Shown piece by piece: positions 1 through 9,556 of a stretch of DNA of 64,000 nucleotides. A program made the translations under genes and the position numbers. Source of the stretch: Alteripontixanthobacter sp. (GTDB taxonomy: Bacteria; Pseudomonadota; Alphaproteobacteria; Sphingomonadales; Sphingomonadaceae); assembly GCA_039968605.1 (NCBI GenBank), contig JBDVPM010000008.1:434001-498000 (forward strand), written 5' to 3'. Position 1 is the stretch's first letter, and the number at the start of each line of letters is the position of its first letter. The notes under the pieces were generated by a model, which made no database searches, was not told the DNA's origin, and worked only from the letters and a program-made list of their open reading frames with translations.

Positions 1-912
1 ACCGCTGGTTGTGCCGAATATCGGGGCGGCGTCGACTCGCCATTCACCGGCAACGGCAGCAGCGCCGCCGAGTTCGATCGGTATTCCCGAGAGCGGCTGG
101 CGATCCTGCAAGGCGCGCGGTGGCTCGCCATTCAATCCTGCCAGCGATGCGCCAAACACCATCGCTGCGGCAGCTTCGCTCGCCCAGTCGATCCGCCCAT
201 GCGCATCGCTGGTAAAATCGAATGCCGCGATGTGCGCACGGCCCGGCGTTTCGCCGGTATCCCCTAGCGGCAAGCGCGGATCGGCGGCTGACCCGGGACG
301 GTTATCCTCGCCCGAGCGTGCCCGCTGGAACGCCTCGATACGTTTGACCAGCCTGCCGATTTCGCTGTCCTCGGCGGCCAACTCGTCAGGCTGATCGGTG
401 GGACTTGCAGTGACAGGCTCAACAGTCGTTTCAAGGGGCTGCGCCCCTGCGCGTTCCGACTTGACGGAGTCAGGTTCGGGAAGGCCGCGATCATGCACAC
501 CGAGACTGTCGAGCAAGCCGACCGTTCGCGCGGGCAAATCGCTACGGAACCGAAGGAAACCGCGCGCGCGGATCGGCAGGCGCGGGATGAGTGCTTCCCA
601 ATCCTCGGCACAGAGATGGGCACGGGCCAGGGCGGCGGCGGCCACCGGGGGCTCGTCATTGGCGAGATGCGCAACCAGTTCGGGGCTGGTCAGGTGCCAG
701 CCTGATTCGTCCACGATCTCCGCCCGCTCGCCGACGGGAATAGTTTCGGCGAGGGCGTTCATCCGGCGCCATGCTTCGGCGGCAAGCTGCCTTCCGCGCA
801 CCGGCTTGCGCTGACCGAGCAGGTCGAGCAGTTGCCGGTATTGCGTACGTGCGGCGCGATTGCCGGTGACGCGCTGGCGCAGCACCGTGGCAAGGCGATC
901 GTCGAATTGCAT
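1..912 (-). CDS. Probable PAS-type sensor histidine kinase, N-terminal part (runs off the left edge)
   Basis: The frame is open from an ATG at 912 to the window edge (304 codons, no stop), so the C-terminus is missing. The first ~150 residues are helical and rich in Leu, Ala and Arg (start MQFDDRLATVL). An acidic, proline-containing stretch follows, and the last ~80 residues (from FDFTSDAHGRIDW) read like a PAS sensor fold. This order resembles sphingomonad sensor kinases in which the kinase core follows, but no H-box or ATP-binding motif is inside the window, so the kinase call is inference. A GGAGA sequence about 12 bases upstream supports the start. The gene is divergent from the Lrp-type regulator. 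Confidence 0.5.
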   Translation of the reverse strand, partial: MQFDDRLATVLRQRVTGNRAARTQYRQLLDLLGQRKPVRGRQLAAEAWRRMNALAETIPVGERAEIVDESGWHLTSPELVAHLANDEPPVAAAALARAHLCAEDWEALIPRLPIRARGFLRFRSDLPARTVGLLDSLGVHDRGLPEPDSVKSERAGAQPLETTVEPVTASPTDQPDELAAEDSEIGRLVKRIEAFQRARSGEDNRPGSAADPRLPLGDTGETPGRAHIAAFDFTSDAHGRIDWASEAAAAMVFGASLAGLNGEPPRALQDRQPLSGIPIELGGAAAVAGEWRVDAAPIFGTTSG

Positions 913-1046
913 GCGCGCTTGCGGCTCTCCATGAGTGGTCGTGCCGGTTCGGGGGGCGGCTTCTTAGGATGCTTTTTACCAGCTTTGCAGGGGCCGACCA
1001 TGCGCCTGCGCGAACGCGTTGCAAAGCGGGACAATTGCTGGCATCA

Positions 1047-1059
1047 ACAATAATATTGT
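1047..1059. promoter_or_regulatory. Candidate operator: perfect interrupted palindrome upstream of the Lrp-type gene
   Basis: ACAATA-A-TATTGT has two perfect 6-base arms around one base. It lies in the 217-base divergent region, about 70 bases before the Lrp-type start and 135 bases before the kinase start. Lrp/AsnC proteins commonly bind AT-rich palindromes and regulate themselves, so this is a plausible autoregulatory site. Function is inferred. Confidence 0.4.
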
Positions 1060-1129
1060 CGGCAAACACACTGCGAGGCCGTGTTCATTACGCGCCTGCA
1101 GCGATTGCAAACACTCAGGGGCGCAATAA

Positions 1130-1597
1130 ATGGCCAATCTCGATGAAATCGACCGGCGGTTGCTCGCCGAGCTGCAAAGCGAAGGTCGGGTAACCAATGT
1201 CGAACTGGCGCAGCGCGTCGGACTGACCGCGCCGCCATGTCTGCGCCGGGTCCGTTCGCTGGAGGAAGACGGGGTCATTCGCGGCTATCACGCCGATCTG
1301 GATGCGGCCAAGCTGGGCTTTTCCATCACCGTATTCGCCATGGTCAGCCTGAAGAGCCAGGCCGAAGATGCCCTGCGCGAATTCGAAGAGCATATGCGCA
1401 CACTGCCCGAAGTGCGCGAGGTGCACATGCTGAATGGCGAGATCGACTTCATCCTGAAAGTGGTGAGCCGCGATTTGCAGAGTTTCCAGGAATTCCTGAC
1501 CAGCAAGCTGACACCAGCCCCCAATGTGGAAAGCGTGAAGACATCGCTGACGATCCGTACGGCGAAAGACCAACCGGGCGTACCGTTGGAGGTTTGA
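1130..1597 (+). CDS. Lrp/AsnC family transcriptional regulator
   Basis: 155 residues, the usual length for the family. Residues ~3-60 form the winged helix-turn-helix (LDEIDRRLLAELQSEGRVTN, then ELAQRVGLTAPPCLRRVRSL). Residues ~65-145 form the RAM/AsnC ligand-binding domain (GFSITVFAMVSL, VREVHMLNGEIDFILKV). Such proteins form octamers and sense amino acids or related metabolites while binding DNA. The effector cannot be read from the sequence. It is divergent from the kinase at the left edge and convergent with accC. A palindrome 70 bases upstream may be its own operator. Confidence 0.93.
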   Translation: MANLDEIDRRLLAELQSEGRVTNVELAQRVGLTAPPCLRRVRSLEEDGVIRGYHADLDAAKLGFSITVFAMVSLKSQAEDALREFEEHMRTLPEVREVHMLNGEIDFILKVVSRDLQSFQEFLTSKLTPAPNVESVKTSLTIRTAKDQPGVPLEV

Positions 1598-1668
1598 GTG
1601 CTGCGGATCCGGGGGCGAAATTACCCGCGCCGTTCCGTGTTATCGAAACCAAGCGGGGCGCATGATCG

Positions 1669-1694
1669 GTCCGCCGGAATGTCCGGGAGCGGAC
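1669..1694. terminator. Possible hairpin between convergent genes
   Basis: GTCCGC (1669-1674) and GCGGAC (1689-1694) are perfect inverted arms in the short gap between the converging Lrp-type gene and accC. No strong T-run follows on either strand, so termination is only a possibility. Confidence 0.3.
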
Positions 1695-1695
1695 G

Positions 1696-3045
1696 TTACC
1701 CCTCGCGCTCGGCCAGCCATTCCTCCAGCCACTTGATCGAATAATCGCCTGCCAGAACATCGTCCTGCCGGATCAGTTCCTGGTGCAGCGGGATCGAGGT
1801 TTTGACACCTTCGACCACCATTTCTTCCAGCGCACGGCGCAGGCGCATGATGCACTTGTCGCGGCTGCGGCCGAACACGATCAGCTTGGCGATCATCGAA
1901 TCGTAATAGGGCGGGATGCGGTATCCGGCATACAGCCCGCTATCGACGCGCACATGCATGCCGCCCGCCGCGTGATAGGCGGTCACTTCGCCGGGTGAGG
2001 GGGCGAAGGTAAACGGGTCCTCGGCATTGATCCGGCATTCGATAGCATGGCCGGTGAAGGTGATTTCGTCCTGCGTCATCGACAGGTCCTTGCCCGCCGC
2101 GATGCGAATCTGCTCGCGCACCAGGTCGATCCCCGTGATCATTTCGGTGACCGGGTGTTCGACTTGCAGCCGCGTGTTCATTTCGATGAAATAGAACTCG
2201 CCATCTTCCCACAGGAATTCGATCGTACCCGCGCCGCGATAGGCCATGTCGCGCATGGCTTTCGAGCATACCTCGCCCATCCGCTCGCGCTCCTCCGCCG
2301 TAATAACGGGGGACGGTGCTTCTTCGAGCACCTTCTGGTGGCGGCGTTGCAGCGAACAGTCGCGCTCGCCCAGATGGATCGCCTTGCCGCGCCCGTCGCC
2401 GAATACCTGGAATTCGATGTGGCGCGGATTGCCGAGGTATTTTTCCAGATAGACGGTTGCATCGCCAAACGCCGATTTCGCCTCGCTGCCCGCCTGTTTC
2501 ATCAGCGATTCCAGCGTGTCCGGACCTTCGCAGACCTTCATCCCACGCCCACCGCCGCCGCTGGCAGCCTTGATGATCACGGGATAGCCGATTTCTTCTG
2601 CGATTTTTGCAGCTTCGCCTATTTCGCTGACCGCGCCATCCGACCCCGGAACCAGCGGCAGGCCGAGTTTCCCGGCGGTGCGCTTGGCCTCCACCTTGTC
2701 GCCCATGGTGCGGATATGTTCGGGCTTCGGCCCGATCCAGGCGATATCGTGCGCTTCGACGATCTCGGCAAATTTGGCGTTTTCGGACAGGAAACCGTAA
2801 CCGGGATGGATCGCGTCGCAATGCGCCACTTCGGCAGCGGAGATGATCGCCGCCACATTGAGATAGCTTTCGGTCGCAGAAGGCGGTCCGATACAGACTG
2901 CGTGGTCTGCCAGGCGCACATGCATGGCATCGGCATCGGCAGTGGAGTGCACCGCGACCGTCTCGATCCCCATTTCATGCGCCGCACGGTGAATACGCAG
3001 CGCGATTTCGCCGCGATTGGCGATCAATATGCGGTTAATTGCCAT
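1696..3045 (-). CDS. accC: Acetyl-CoA carboxylase, biotin carboxylase subunit
   Basis: 449 residues, full length. It carboxylates the biotin of BCCP using ATP and bicarbonate, the first half-reaction of malonyl-CoA formation for fatty acid synthesis. The N-terminal domain opens with [13 protein letters not shown]. The ATP-grasp part has the glycine loop [10 protein letters not shown], the [15 protein letters not shown] segment and the active-site stretch [14 protein letters not shown]. The C-terminal region contains [12 protein letters not shown]. It lies 8 bases downstream of accB on the same strand, the classical accB-accC pair, so the two are almost certainly co-transcribed. The end converges with the Lrp-type gene. 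Confidence 0.98.
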   Translation of the reverse strand: MAINRILIANRGEIALRIHRAAHEMGIETVAVHSTADADAMHVRLADHAVCIGPPSATESYLNVAAIISAAEVAHCDAIHPGYGFLSENAKFAEIVEAHDIAWIGPKPEHIRTMGDKVEAKRTAGKLGLPLVPGSDGAVSEIGEAAKIAEEIGYPVIIKAASGGGGRGMKVCEGPDTLESLMKQAGSEAKSAFGDATVYLEKYLGNPRHIEFQVFGDGRGKAIHLGERDCSLQRRHQKVLEEAPSPVITAEERERMGEVCSKAMRDMAYRGAGTIEFLWEDGEFYFIEMNTRLQVEHPVTEMITGIDLVREQIRIAAGKDLSMTQDEITFTGHAIECRINAEDPFTFAPSPGEVTAYHAAGGMHVRVDSGLYAGYRIPPYYDSMIAKLIVFGRSRDKCIMRLRRALEEMVVEGVKTSIPLHQELIRQDDVLAGDYSIKWLEEWLAEREG

Positions 3046-3053
3046 AATGCGCC

Positions 3054-3545
3054 TCAGCCGATCACCAGCAGCGGCTGATCGAATTCGACCGGCTGCGCGT
3101 TTTCGACCAGCATTTCCTTCAGCGTTCCATCGCGGTCGGCGGTGATCGGGTTCATCACCTTCATCGCCTCGACGATCAACAGGGTCTCTCCCTGCTTCAC
3201 GCCATCGCCAATTTTCTTGAACGGCGGCCCGCCGGGTTCGGCGGAAAGATAAACGGTCCCCACCATCGGCGATTTCATCGCGTCGGCGTGGTCGCTTGCC
3301 GCTGCATTGTCTGCGGCGGGTGCGGGCGCAGGCGCAGCTGCGACGGGCGCTGGCGCGGCAGGAGGCGGCGCCATCCCGGCGGCGGCAACAACACCGCCAC
3401 GGGCAACGCGGATCTTGCGCTCCCCATCCTCGACCTCGATTTCGGTGAGCCCGGTATCACCGAGCATATCAGCCAGTTCACGGACCAGCTTTACATCAAC
3501 ATTCATACCGGACCCGCGGCCCGAAGATTTCTTGGCGTCGGCCAT
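3054..3545 (-). CDS. accB: Acetyl-CoA carboxylase, biotin carboxyl carrier protein
   Basis: 163 residues. The biotinyl-lysine motif EAMKVMN is near the C-terminus (Lys129), inside a compact biotinyl domain (~88-163, from [13 protein letters not shown]). The N-terminal ~50 residues ([15 protein letters not shown] onward) are the usual BCCP oligomerisation part. Between them is a flexible Ala/Pro linker (~51-85), as in other BCCPs. The ATG at 3545 is used; an internal ATG at 3506 would remove 13 polar residues and is an alternative. It precedes accC by 8 bases. The upstream gap to aroQ (~137 bases) probably holds the promoter. Confidence 0.97.
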   Translation of the reverse strand: MADAKKSSGRGSGMNVDVKLVRELADMLGDTGLTEIEVEDGERKIRVARGGVVAAAGMAPPPAAPAPVAAAPAPAPAADNAAASDHADAMKSPMVGTVYLSAEPGGPPFKKIGDGVKQGETLLIVEAMKVMNPITADRDGTLKEMLVENAQPVEFDQPLLVIG

Positions 3546-3682
3546 AGATGCCTCTTATTGCGTAAGGCCGCTGCCTATGCGCGGGCCGACCTTTGCTGGC
3601 AAGGGGGTGTCGAACGAAAACGCGCCCAGACGCTACGGAAAGCAGGGCGTTATGGAAAGCGGGGCACTGTACGGCGGCCGAG

Positions 3683-4114
3683 CTACAGCTTCGATGCAGC
3701 GTCCAGCGCGACGACATAGCTGCGCGCGCCCAACCCCTGGACTACTTCGGCGGCGGCCATGCCGACATAGGAGATGTGGCGAAATTCCTCGCGAGTGGAG
3801 GGATCGGACAGATGTACCTCGATCACCGGTGTTTCGATGGCGCGGATGGCGTCCAGCAGGGCGACCGAGGTGTGGGTATAGGCCGCCGCATTGAGCAACA
3901 CCGCTTTGGCACCCTCGGCCTGCGCTTCATGCAGCCAATCGACCAGCATGCCTTCATGGTTGGTCTGGCGCATATCGATCTGCAGGCCCAACTCGCGGGC
4001 GCGATCTTCGAGCATCCCGGCAATATCGTCGAGCGTGTCGGAGCCGTAGATCTCGGGCTCGCGCAGGCCGAGCAGGTTCAGATTGGGGCCGTTGAGGACG
4101 TAGATCGTTTCCAT
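3683..4114 (-). CDS. aroQ: Type II 3-dehydroquinate dehydratase
   Basis: 143 residues, the usual length of the dodecameric type II enzyme. It removes water from 3-dehydroquinate to give 3-dehydroshikimate in the shikimate pathway. The family motifs are in order: VLNGPNLNLLGLREPEIYG with the catalytic Tyr23, QTNHEGMLVDWLHEA, LLNAAAYTHTSVALLDA, and EVHLSDPSTREEFRHISY, which supplies the catalytic His and phosphate/substrate contacts. It lies upstream of accB on the same strand. The aroQ-accB-accC order is common in proteobacteria. Confidence 0.96.
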   Translation of the reverse strand: METIYVLNGPNLNLLGLREPEIYGSDTLDDIAGMLEDRARELGLQIDMRQTNHEGMLVDWLHEAQAEGAKAVLLNAAAYTHTSVALLDAIRAIETPVIEVHLSDPSTREEFRHISYVGMAAAEVVQGLGARSYVVALDAASKL

Positions 4115-4154
4115 ATGGGCGCCATAGCGGGCGCGGGCCGGGCGGCCTAGCCGA

Positions 4155-4568
4155 TTACTTGTCCACGCCCTTCACTTTGCCCCATTGGCGCGCGGCGGTG
4201 TAGCCGAGATAGCCGGTGCCGAACAATGCGTAGAGCGGTTCGGGCAGCCCGCCGAGATAGCCGTTCATCCCGCGCGCAATATCCATCGCGGCCGATGGGT
4301 TGAATGCCGCCAGCACGCCCATCGGCAATGCCCACAGGATCATCACATACATGACATAAAGGAAGCTGGGGCGCGCGCGGCTGGTCCAGGGATCCTTCGA
4401 TTCGGCCTCGGCCACGATGGCGGCCAGGCGCACCTCGATCTGTTTCAGATCGTGCGAGCCTTCCAGCTTGAGCAGTTCCAGCTTCGCCTTCGCCCGCGCG
4501 TCCTTGTCGGGTATGATTTTGTCGATGATCGAGGCGATCGGGCTGATGAGGGATTCGAGTAGGGCCAT
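4155..4568 (-). CDS. Holin of the 3TM / gene-transfer-agent type
   Basis: 137 residues. An amphipathic N-terminus (MALLESLISPIASIIDKIIP) and a charged helical stretch (~24-62) are followed by hydrophobic segments at ~70-92 (SFLYVMYVMILWALPMGVLA) and ~107-122. This matches the GTA_holin_3TM family, small membrane proteins linked to lysis by alphaproteobacterial gene transfer agents and prophages. No phage structural or endolysin gene lies beside it; its neighbours are aroQ and a sulfotransferase, so it stands alone. Many alphaproteobacterial chromosomes carry such solitary copies, and it may have another membrane role. The ATG at 4568 is used. Confidence 0.75.
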   Translation of the reverse strand: MALLESLISPIASIIDKIIPDKDARAKAKLELLKLEGSHDLKQIEVRLAAIVAEAESKDPWTSRARPSFLYVMYVMILWALPMGVLAAFNPSAAMDIARGMNGYLGGLPEPLYALFGTGYLGYTAARQWGKVKGVDK

Positions 4569-4665
4569 TGCGGCTGCTCCTTGCGCTGATTCGCGAATGA
4601 GCTAACCATATCGGTTCTTGTAGGAAAGGGTTCTATCCTTTTGGGTTGCTTACCGCCTCGCGGCC

Positions 4666-6627
4666 CTATTTGCGACCCAGTGCTGCCTTGAGGTCACCGA
4701 GCCACGGTTCGTAGGGTTTCCAGGCATCCTGTCCCGAACGGTTGATCGGGCGGCGGACCTGTTCCGAACTGGCAGTGCGCACCGCGCGGTCGGTCTTGTG
4801 GAAGTGCAGGCAAGCTTCTTCGAACGGCACGCCGATATGTTCGAGCATCCGGCGCGTCTGTCCCTCGAGATCGTCGAGCACATCCTCGTGATTCACGCGC
4901 AGGACCTTGCCCGGAAGCACCGCATCCCAATGGTCCATCAGATCGGTATAATCGCTGTAATATCGGCCCACTTCGGTCAGTCCGTAGGTGAAATCCTGGC
5001 CTTCGGCGAACAGCTGCTTGAACGCGGAAAAGCAGCAATCCATCGGCGCGCGGCGGGCATCGATGATGGTGGCATTGGGCAGGATCAGCTGAATCAGGCC
5101 GATATGGCGGAAATTATTCGGCATCTTGTCGATGAAATACGGCGCGCCCCGTCGGTGAATGCGGGTGCTTTCGATGAAGTCTCGGCCCATCGACTGCAGC
5201 TGTTCGGGCGTGAGGTCGCGGAGCACTTGCGGGTATTGCGCCGCGCCCGCTTTTCGCCCGCGCAGCTTATGCGCCAGCGCGAGGATATTGGGCAGCTCCA
5301 GCGTACCGTCGATCATGGAATGGCTGGCCAGTATCTGTTCGAGCAGGGTCGAACCGGCACGTGGCAGGCCAAGAATAAAAATCGGGTCGGGCGCAGGGTG
5401 ACCGGAGGATTTTTTTGCGGCGAACAGCTCGGGTGTGCAGATCTGCACCTGACGGGCCAGTTCCTCGCTCATCGCGTCGGCGCTGTAGCGGGTTTGCTGG
5501 CGTTTGAGCGTATTGCCTTTTTCATAAAAATCGAAGGACGGCTCGTATTCCTTGCGATCCTCATACGCCTTGCCCAGCGCAAAGCTGAGATGCACCCGGT
5601 CCATGAACGCCAGATCGGCGCGCTCCATCTGGCCGCGCATCGCATTCATTTCAGCGTCGGTGAAACGATAGGTCTTGAGGTTGGCGAGCGCATAATAGGC
5701 ATCGCCATGACCCGGCTTGGCATCGATCGCGGCGCGGTATGAGGCCACGGCTTCGTCCTGCTGACCGGTGGTTTTCAGCGCATGGCCGCGCGAAGTCAGT
5801 GTGGCAGGGTCGCCGGGCACTGCCGCCAGCACCGCATCGAACAATTCGAATGCCCGGTCGTAATCGCCGGTCTGCATCGATTCGATGGCGAGGTGCGATT
5901 GGAATAAAGGGCTGGCCGGATCGCGCCGATACAGCGCCTCTGCCTGTTTGCGCGATTGTTCGAATTTCTGCCTGCGGCGCAGCACATCGATGTAATCGAG
6001 ATGTACCTGGATATTCTCAGGCGCGAACTGCTGTGCGCTTTCCAGCAGGAATTCCGCATCGTCCAGAATACCCAGCTGGACACCGATTTGCGCCAGCAGC
6101 CGCATGGCTTCGACATGATCGGGTTGGCTGCGCAGGAAGTGACGGCAGATTTCTTCCGCTCGCAGTACGCGGCCCTCGTGCAAATGATGGGTGACCGCGA
6201 CCAACTCGCGCGGCAGCGACCTGATCCGCTGCTCCTGTTCCCGCGCGGCTGCCGCTTCGCCGGTTCGGCCAGCCGTCTCCAGCAACTCTGCTTGGGCGCG
6301 CCAGCTTGCCTCGAGTGCGGGATTGAACCGCACTGCGCGTTCGAATGCGGTTAGTGCCGCAGCCTTGCCCCCACGCGAACGGGCGAGATGCCCGGCCTCC
6401 TGCCACGCGCGGCCATATTCGGGCATTTGCGTGTGCAGGCGGGCAAGGTAACTTTCGGCCAGTTCGGGGCGCTTCAGATAACGCGCCGCTACGGCTGCGA
6501 TATACAGTGCCTCGGCATCCTCTGGCGTTTCGGCCAGCAGAGCCTCGGCCTGTGCCAATCCGCCGGCGAAATCGCCTTGTTGCAGGATTTGCTGCGCCGA
6601 TTTGCGTTGCTGTTCGCGTGCCGTCAT
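4666..6627 (-). CDS. Tetratricopeptide-repeat sulfotransferase
   Basis: 653 residues from ATG 6627. That start is preferred over an in-frame GTG at 6636 because AGGTGAG sits just upstream of the ATG. Residues ~1-330 are TPR-like helical repeats (e.g. ALTAFERAVRFNPALEASWR, FELFDAVLAAVPGDPATLTS). The C-terminal ~290 residues are a sulfotransferase domain with the PAPS-binding P-loop PIFILGLPRAGSTLLEQIL and downstream PNATIIDARRAPMDCCFSAF, the usual 3'-phosphate region. Fusions of this type are common in sphingomonads; the acceptor is unknown. It follows the TonB receptor on the same strand but behind a terminator-like hairpin. Confidence 0.88.
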   Translation of the reverse strand: MTAREQQRKSAQQILQQGDFAGGLAQAEALLAETPEDAEALYIAAVAARYLKRPELAESYLARLHTQMPEYGRAWQEAGHLARSRGGKAAALTAFERAVRFNPALEASWRAQAELLETAGRTGEAAAAREQEQRIRSLPRELVAVTHHLHEGRVLRAEEICRHFLRSQPDHVEAMRLLAQIGVQLGILDDAEFLLESAQQFAPENIQVHLDYIDVLRRRQKFEQSRKQAEALYRRDPASPLFQSHLAIESMQTGDYDRAFELFDAVLAAVPGDPATLTSRGHALKTTGQQDEAVASYRAAIDAKPGHGDAYYALANLKTYRFTDAEMNAMRGQMERADLAFMDRVHLSFALGKAYEDRKEYEPSFDFYEKGNTLKRQQTRYSADAMSEELARQVQICTPELFAAKKSSGHPAPDPIFILGLPRAGSTLLEQILASHSMIDGTLELPNILALAHKLRGRKAGAAQYPQVLRDLTPEQLQSMGRDFIESTRIHRRGAPYFIDKMPNNFRHIGLIQLILPNATIIDARRAPMDCCFSAFKQLFAEGQDFTYGLTEVGRYYSDYTDLMDHWDAVLPGKVLRVNHEDVLDDLEGQTRRMLEHIGVPFEEACLHFHKTDRAVRTASSEQVRRPINRSGQDAWKPYEPWLGDLKAALGRK

Positions 6628-6649
6628 ATCGCTCACCTACAAACGCAAA

Positions 6650-6685
6650 CGGCGGAGGCAAACCCCGTAAGATTTGCCCCCGCCG
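6650..6685 (-). terminator. Rho-independent-type terminator after the TonB-dependent receptor
   Basis: The arms CGGCGGAGGCAAA (6650-6662) and TTTGCCCCCGCCG (6673-6685) pair over 13 positions with a single G-U. Read on the minus strand it follows the receptor stop at 6710 and precedes the sulfotransferase start at 6627, with a T-rich GTTTGCGTTTG tail. Confidence 0.7.
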
Positions 6686-6709
6686 ATTAGCGATAGCCGA
6701 AAGGGCCGA

Positions 6710-9367
6710 TCAGAAGTCGAACGACACCCGTGCACCTACCGTCAGCGGACGGTTGGTGGTGATGCGCGGACGATCATTCACGAAATTGCCCGAAATCTGC
6801 GCCCGTTCGTCGGACAGGTTCTCACCAAAAATCTCAAACCGGTACTGTCCGGTGTCGATACCGGCCGCCAGATCGAAGGTGGTATAGCTTTCCAGCTTCA
6901 AATTGTTGATCGTGATGATGTCGGTGTTCTTCGAAGCCGAATGGGCGACCTGCGGCTGGACGAATGCGCTGAGGCTGTCCGACAGATCCCATTCGTAGCG
7001 AACGCGCAGATTGCCCTGGAAGGACGGAGCGAAAGCGAGGTCGGAACCGACAATCACATCGCTCGTCGGCGTCAGCACCTCGGTAATCTCGGTATCGAGG
7101 ATCGAGAATGCGCCCACCACGGTCAGGCCGGGAACGGCATAGGGTGCGTAGGTGAAATCCGCCTCGACACCGTAAATCTCTGCATCCGCCGCATTGTCGC
7201 TGAAGAACAGGTTGGTGATGCTGGGATCGAAGATGGTCGTCTGCAGACGAGCAATATCGACATAGAACGCGCTGCCGTTGAAGCGCAGTTCGTTGCCGAA
7301 CAGCTGCATCTTCCAGCCCAGCTCGTAGTTCTTCACCTCGTCGGTCTGCAGTTCGAACGGCACGGTGAAGCCAGCGCCATTGGTCGCGCCGCCCGGCCGA
7401 TTGAGCAGGCCGGGGCGGAAGCCTTCCGAATAGGTTGCGTAGAACAGCAGCTCTTCGGTCGGGGTCAGGGTCAGCGTGCCCTTGTAGATGAACCCGTCCG
7501 TCTGCGCGGTATCGGGCGCGCGCAGCGAATTGAACACCTGCTGCGCCTGCGATGCGCTGAGGCCGGCATTCTGGATGTCCTGCAGCGAATCGTCCAGATC
7601 GAACGTCTGGCGCAGATCGGCGTTGCACGAACCGATAAAGGTGAACTGTCCATCGCCATCATACAGGTCCGAAATATTGGTGCCGAATGCATTGGCATCC
7701 TGCGCCGCGCCGGAATTACAGAAGGACGCGTTGGCGCTGCCTTCGAAATCGACCTCGATATCGTAATAGCGCGCGCCGGCCGTGATGGTCAGCAAGTCGG
7801 GAACGATGTCGAAGCTGGCCTCGCCGAAGATGCCCAGCTGCTCGTCGGTCCGGCGAATATCGTTGCGGAAGATGGTTTCTGCCGGGAACGGGCCGGGATC
7901 GGTGTTGAAGCCCGGGAAGGGGAAGTTCGGCGCGAACGGGCCGAACGGGTCTGCCTGGACATTGCCGGGGTAGGCGAAGTCGTTACGCTCTTCCAGCTCG
8001 AGGTCGGAATAGAAGGCACCGGCGGTGACGCGGAAACGATTTTCCGAAGGCGTGCTGAGGCGCAGTTCCTGGGTGAACACGCTCGTATTGCTGAGCGAGT
8101 TTACATACAGATTCGGTGCCTGGCAGGTCCCGCTAGGGTCCGCCGAGCCAGGATAGCTGACCGAGCCATCGCAGATGTAATAGGGCAGATACTGGCCGAC
8201 GAAGAGGTAGTCGGTGTAATCCACCCGCTGCTCCGTCTCGCGGTCGGTATAGGCGCCGCTATAGACCACATCGAGCATTGCGAGACGGCCTTCGACCGTC
8301 CAGCTGGTGTTGGAGAAATCGTCTTCCAGCCGGTCTTCCTCGAAGCGCTGGATTTCCAGATCGTCCAGTCCGCCCAATTCGGGATCGGCAAAGAACACGC
8401 CGTCCGATTCCAGGCTCTGGCGGCTATGCGCCACGGTCACGGTCCAGTCCGGCGTCACTTCCCACAATGCGGTGGCGCGGAAGCCGGAATATTGCGTATC
8501 GTTGAAATCGTCTTCGACCAGACCCGTATTGTTGGCGTCGATGAAGTTGACTGCGCTCAGATCGGCTCCTGCCTGGAACCCACCGCGCAGCGGGCTGACC
8601 GGAACGCCGTTGGAACGCACCGTACCTGCAGAACGGAAGCGGGCGCTGTCGCTGAGATCGCGTGTGCCGGCGATATTGTCGATATAACCGCCCTGATCGT
8701 CCAGGAACACGACGCCGCGCAGGGCCACCGTGTCGGTAACCGGCACGTTGACCATCGCTTCGGCCTTGTAGCTCGATTCGCCGCCCTTGGTGAAGGAAAC
8801 GCCGGCCGATGCCGCTGCGCTGAAGCCGCCCAGATCGGGCTTGGCGGTGATCAGGCGAACAACGCCGGCCTGGCTGCTGGCACCGAAAAGCGTACCTTGC
8901 GGGCCGGAGAGGACTTCGATGCGTTCGAGGTCGGCGGCATAAACGTCGAGGTTACGACCCGGCTGCGCCAGCGGCTGCTCGTCGAGATACAGCGAAACGT
9001 TGGGAGCGAGGCCCGCAACGCCGGCAGTGGTCAGGTTGGGCGTGGTGGAGGCCAGGCCGCGAATGTAGATCGTGCTTTGACCGGGGCCGCTGCCGCCCGC
9101 GGTCACGGTCGGCAACTGGTCGAGATAATCCTCGAACGTGTCGATGTTGAGCTCGTCCAGTCCTTCGGAGTTCAGCGCCTGAACGGAAACGGGCACGTCC
9201 TGCAGATCTTCGCTACGGCGCTGCGCAGTCACGACGATAGTCTGGACACCGCCTTCGCGGGCTTGCGGCTCAGCCGGTGCGGCGGGAGCAGCGTCTTGCG
9301 CGAAAGCAGGCGTAGCGATTGCGATAGCCAGCGCGCCGGCCGACACGCCGCTGGTGAATTTGATCAT
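6710..9367 (-). CDS. TonB-dependent outer-membrane receptor
   Basis: 885 residues from ATG 9367, chosen because it opens a clear signal peptide (MIKFTSGVSAGALAIAIATP, cleavage after AFA). GAGGGA lies upstream; the frame stays open 39 codons further but without signal-peptide character. After the signal come a TonB-box-like IVVTAQRR, a plug domain (~55-170: DVPVSVQALN, STIYIRGLAS, RIEVLSGPQGTLFG) and a ~700-residue barrel ending VGARVSFDF with the terminal Phe of outer-membrane proteins. It imports scarce ligands with energy from TonB-ExbBD. The ligand cannot be read; no siderophore or sugar genes lie nearby. Monocistronic by context. Confidence 0.95.
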   Translation of the reverse strand: MIKFTSGVSAGALAIAIATPAFAQDAAPAAPAEPQAREGGVQTIVVTAQRRSEDLQDVPVSVQALNSEGLDELNIDTFEDYLDQLPTVTAGGSGPGQSTIYIRGLASTTPNLTTAGVAGLAPNVSLYLDEQPLAQPGRNLDVYAADLERIEVLSGPQGTLFGASSQAGVVRLITAKPDLGGFSAAASAGVSFTKGGESSYKAEAMVNVPVTDTVALRGVVFLDDQGGYIDNIAGTRDLSDSARFRSAGTVRSNGVPVSPLRGGFQAGADLSAVNFIDANNTGLVEDDFNDTQYSGFRATALWEVTPDWTVTVAHSRQSLESDGVFFADPELGGLDDLEIQRFEEDRLEDDFSNTSWTVEGRLAMLDVVYSGAYTDRETEQRVDYTDYLFVGQYLPYYICDGSVSYPGSADPSGTCQAPNLYVNSLSNTSVFTQELRLSTPSENRFRVTAGAFYSDLELEERNDFAYPGNVQADPFGPFAPNFPFPGFNTDPGPFPAETIFRNDIRRTDEQLGIFGEASFDIVPDLLTITAGARYYDIEVDFEGSANASFCNSGAAQDANAFGTNISDLYDGDGQFTFIGSCNADLRQTFDLDDSLQDIQNAGLSASQAQQVFNSLRAPDTAQTDGFIYKGTLTLTPTEELLFYATYSEGFRPGLLNRPGGATNGAGFTVPFELQTDEVKNYELGWKMQLFGNELRFNGSAFYVDIARLQTTIFDPSITNLFFSDNAADAEIYGVEADFTYAPYAVPGLTVVGAFSILDTEITEVLTPTSDVIVGSDLAFAPSFQGNLRVRYEWDLSDSLSAFVQPQVAHSASKNTDIITINNLKLESYTTFDLAAGIDTGQYRFEIFGENLSDERAQISGNFVNDRPRITTNRPLTVGARVSFDF

Positions 9368-9556
9368 GAAAGGTCCCTCGGGATCTGGACACAGCCGAAT
9401 GCGCAGCGCGACGAAGTCCGCGCGGCAATCAGGCTGAAATGTGTGAGGCGCATAGGGGTAACGGGCACTCCCGCGCCCGGCCACCCGTCAGGCGGCTATT
9501 TCCCGAATAGGGTTTCAACCGTTACATTATTGCCACATGAAACGTTGCAAACGCGT

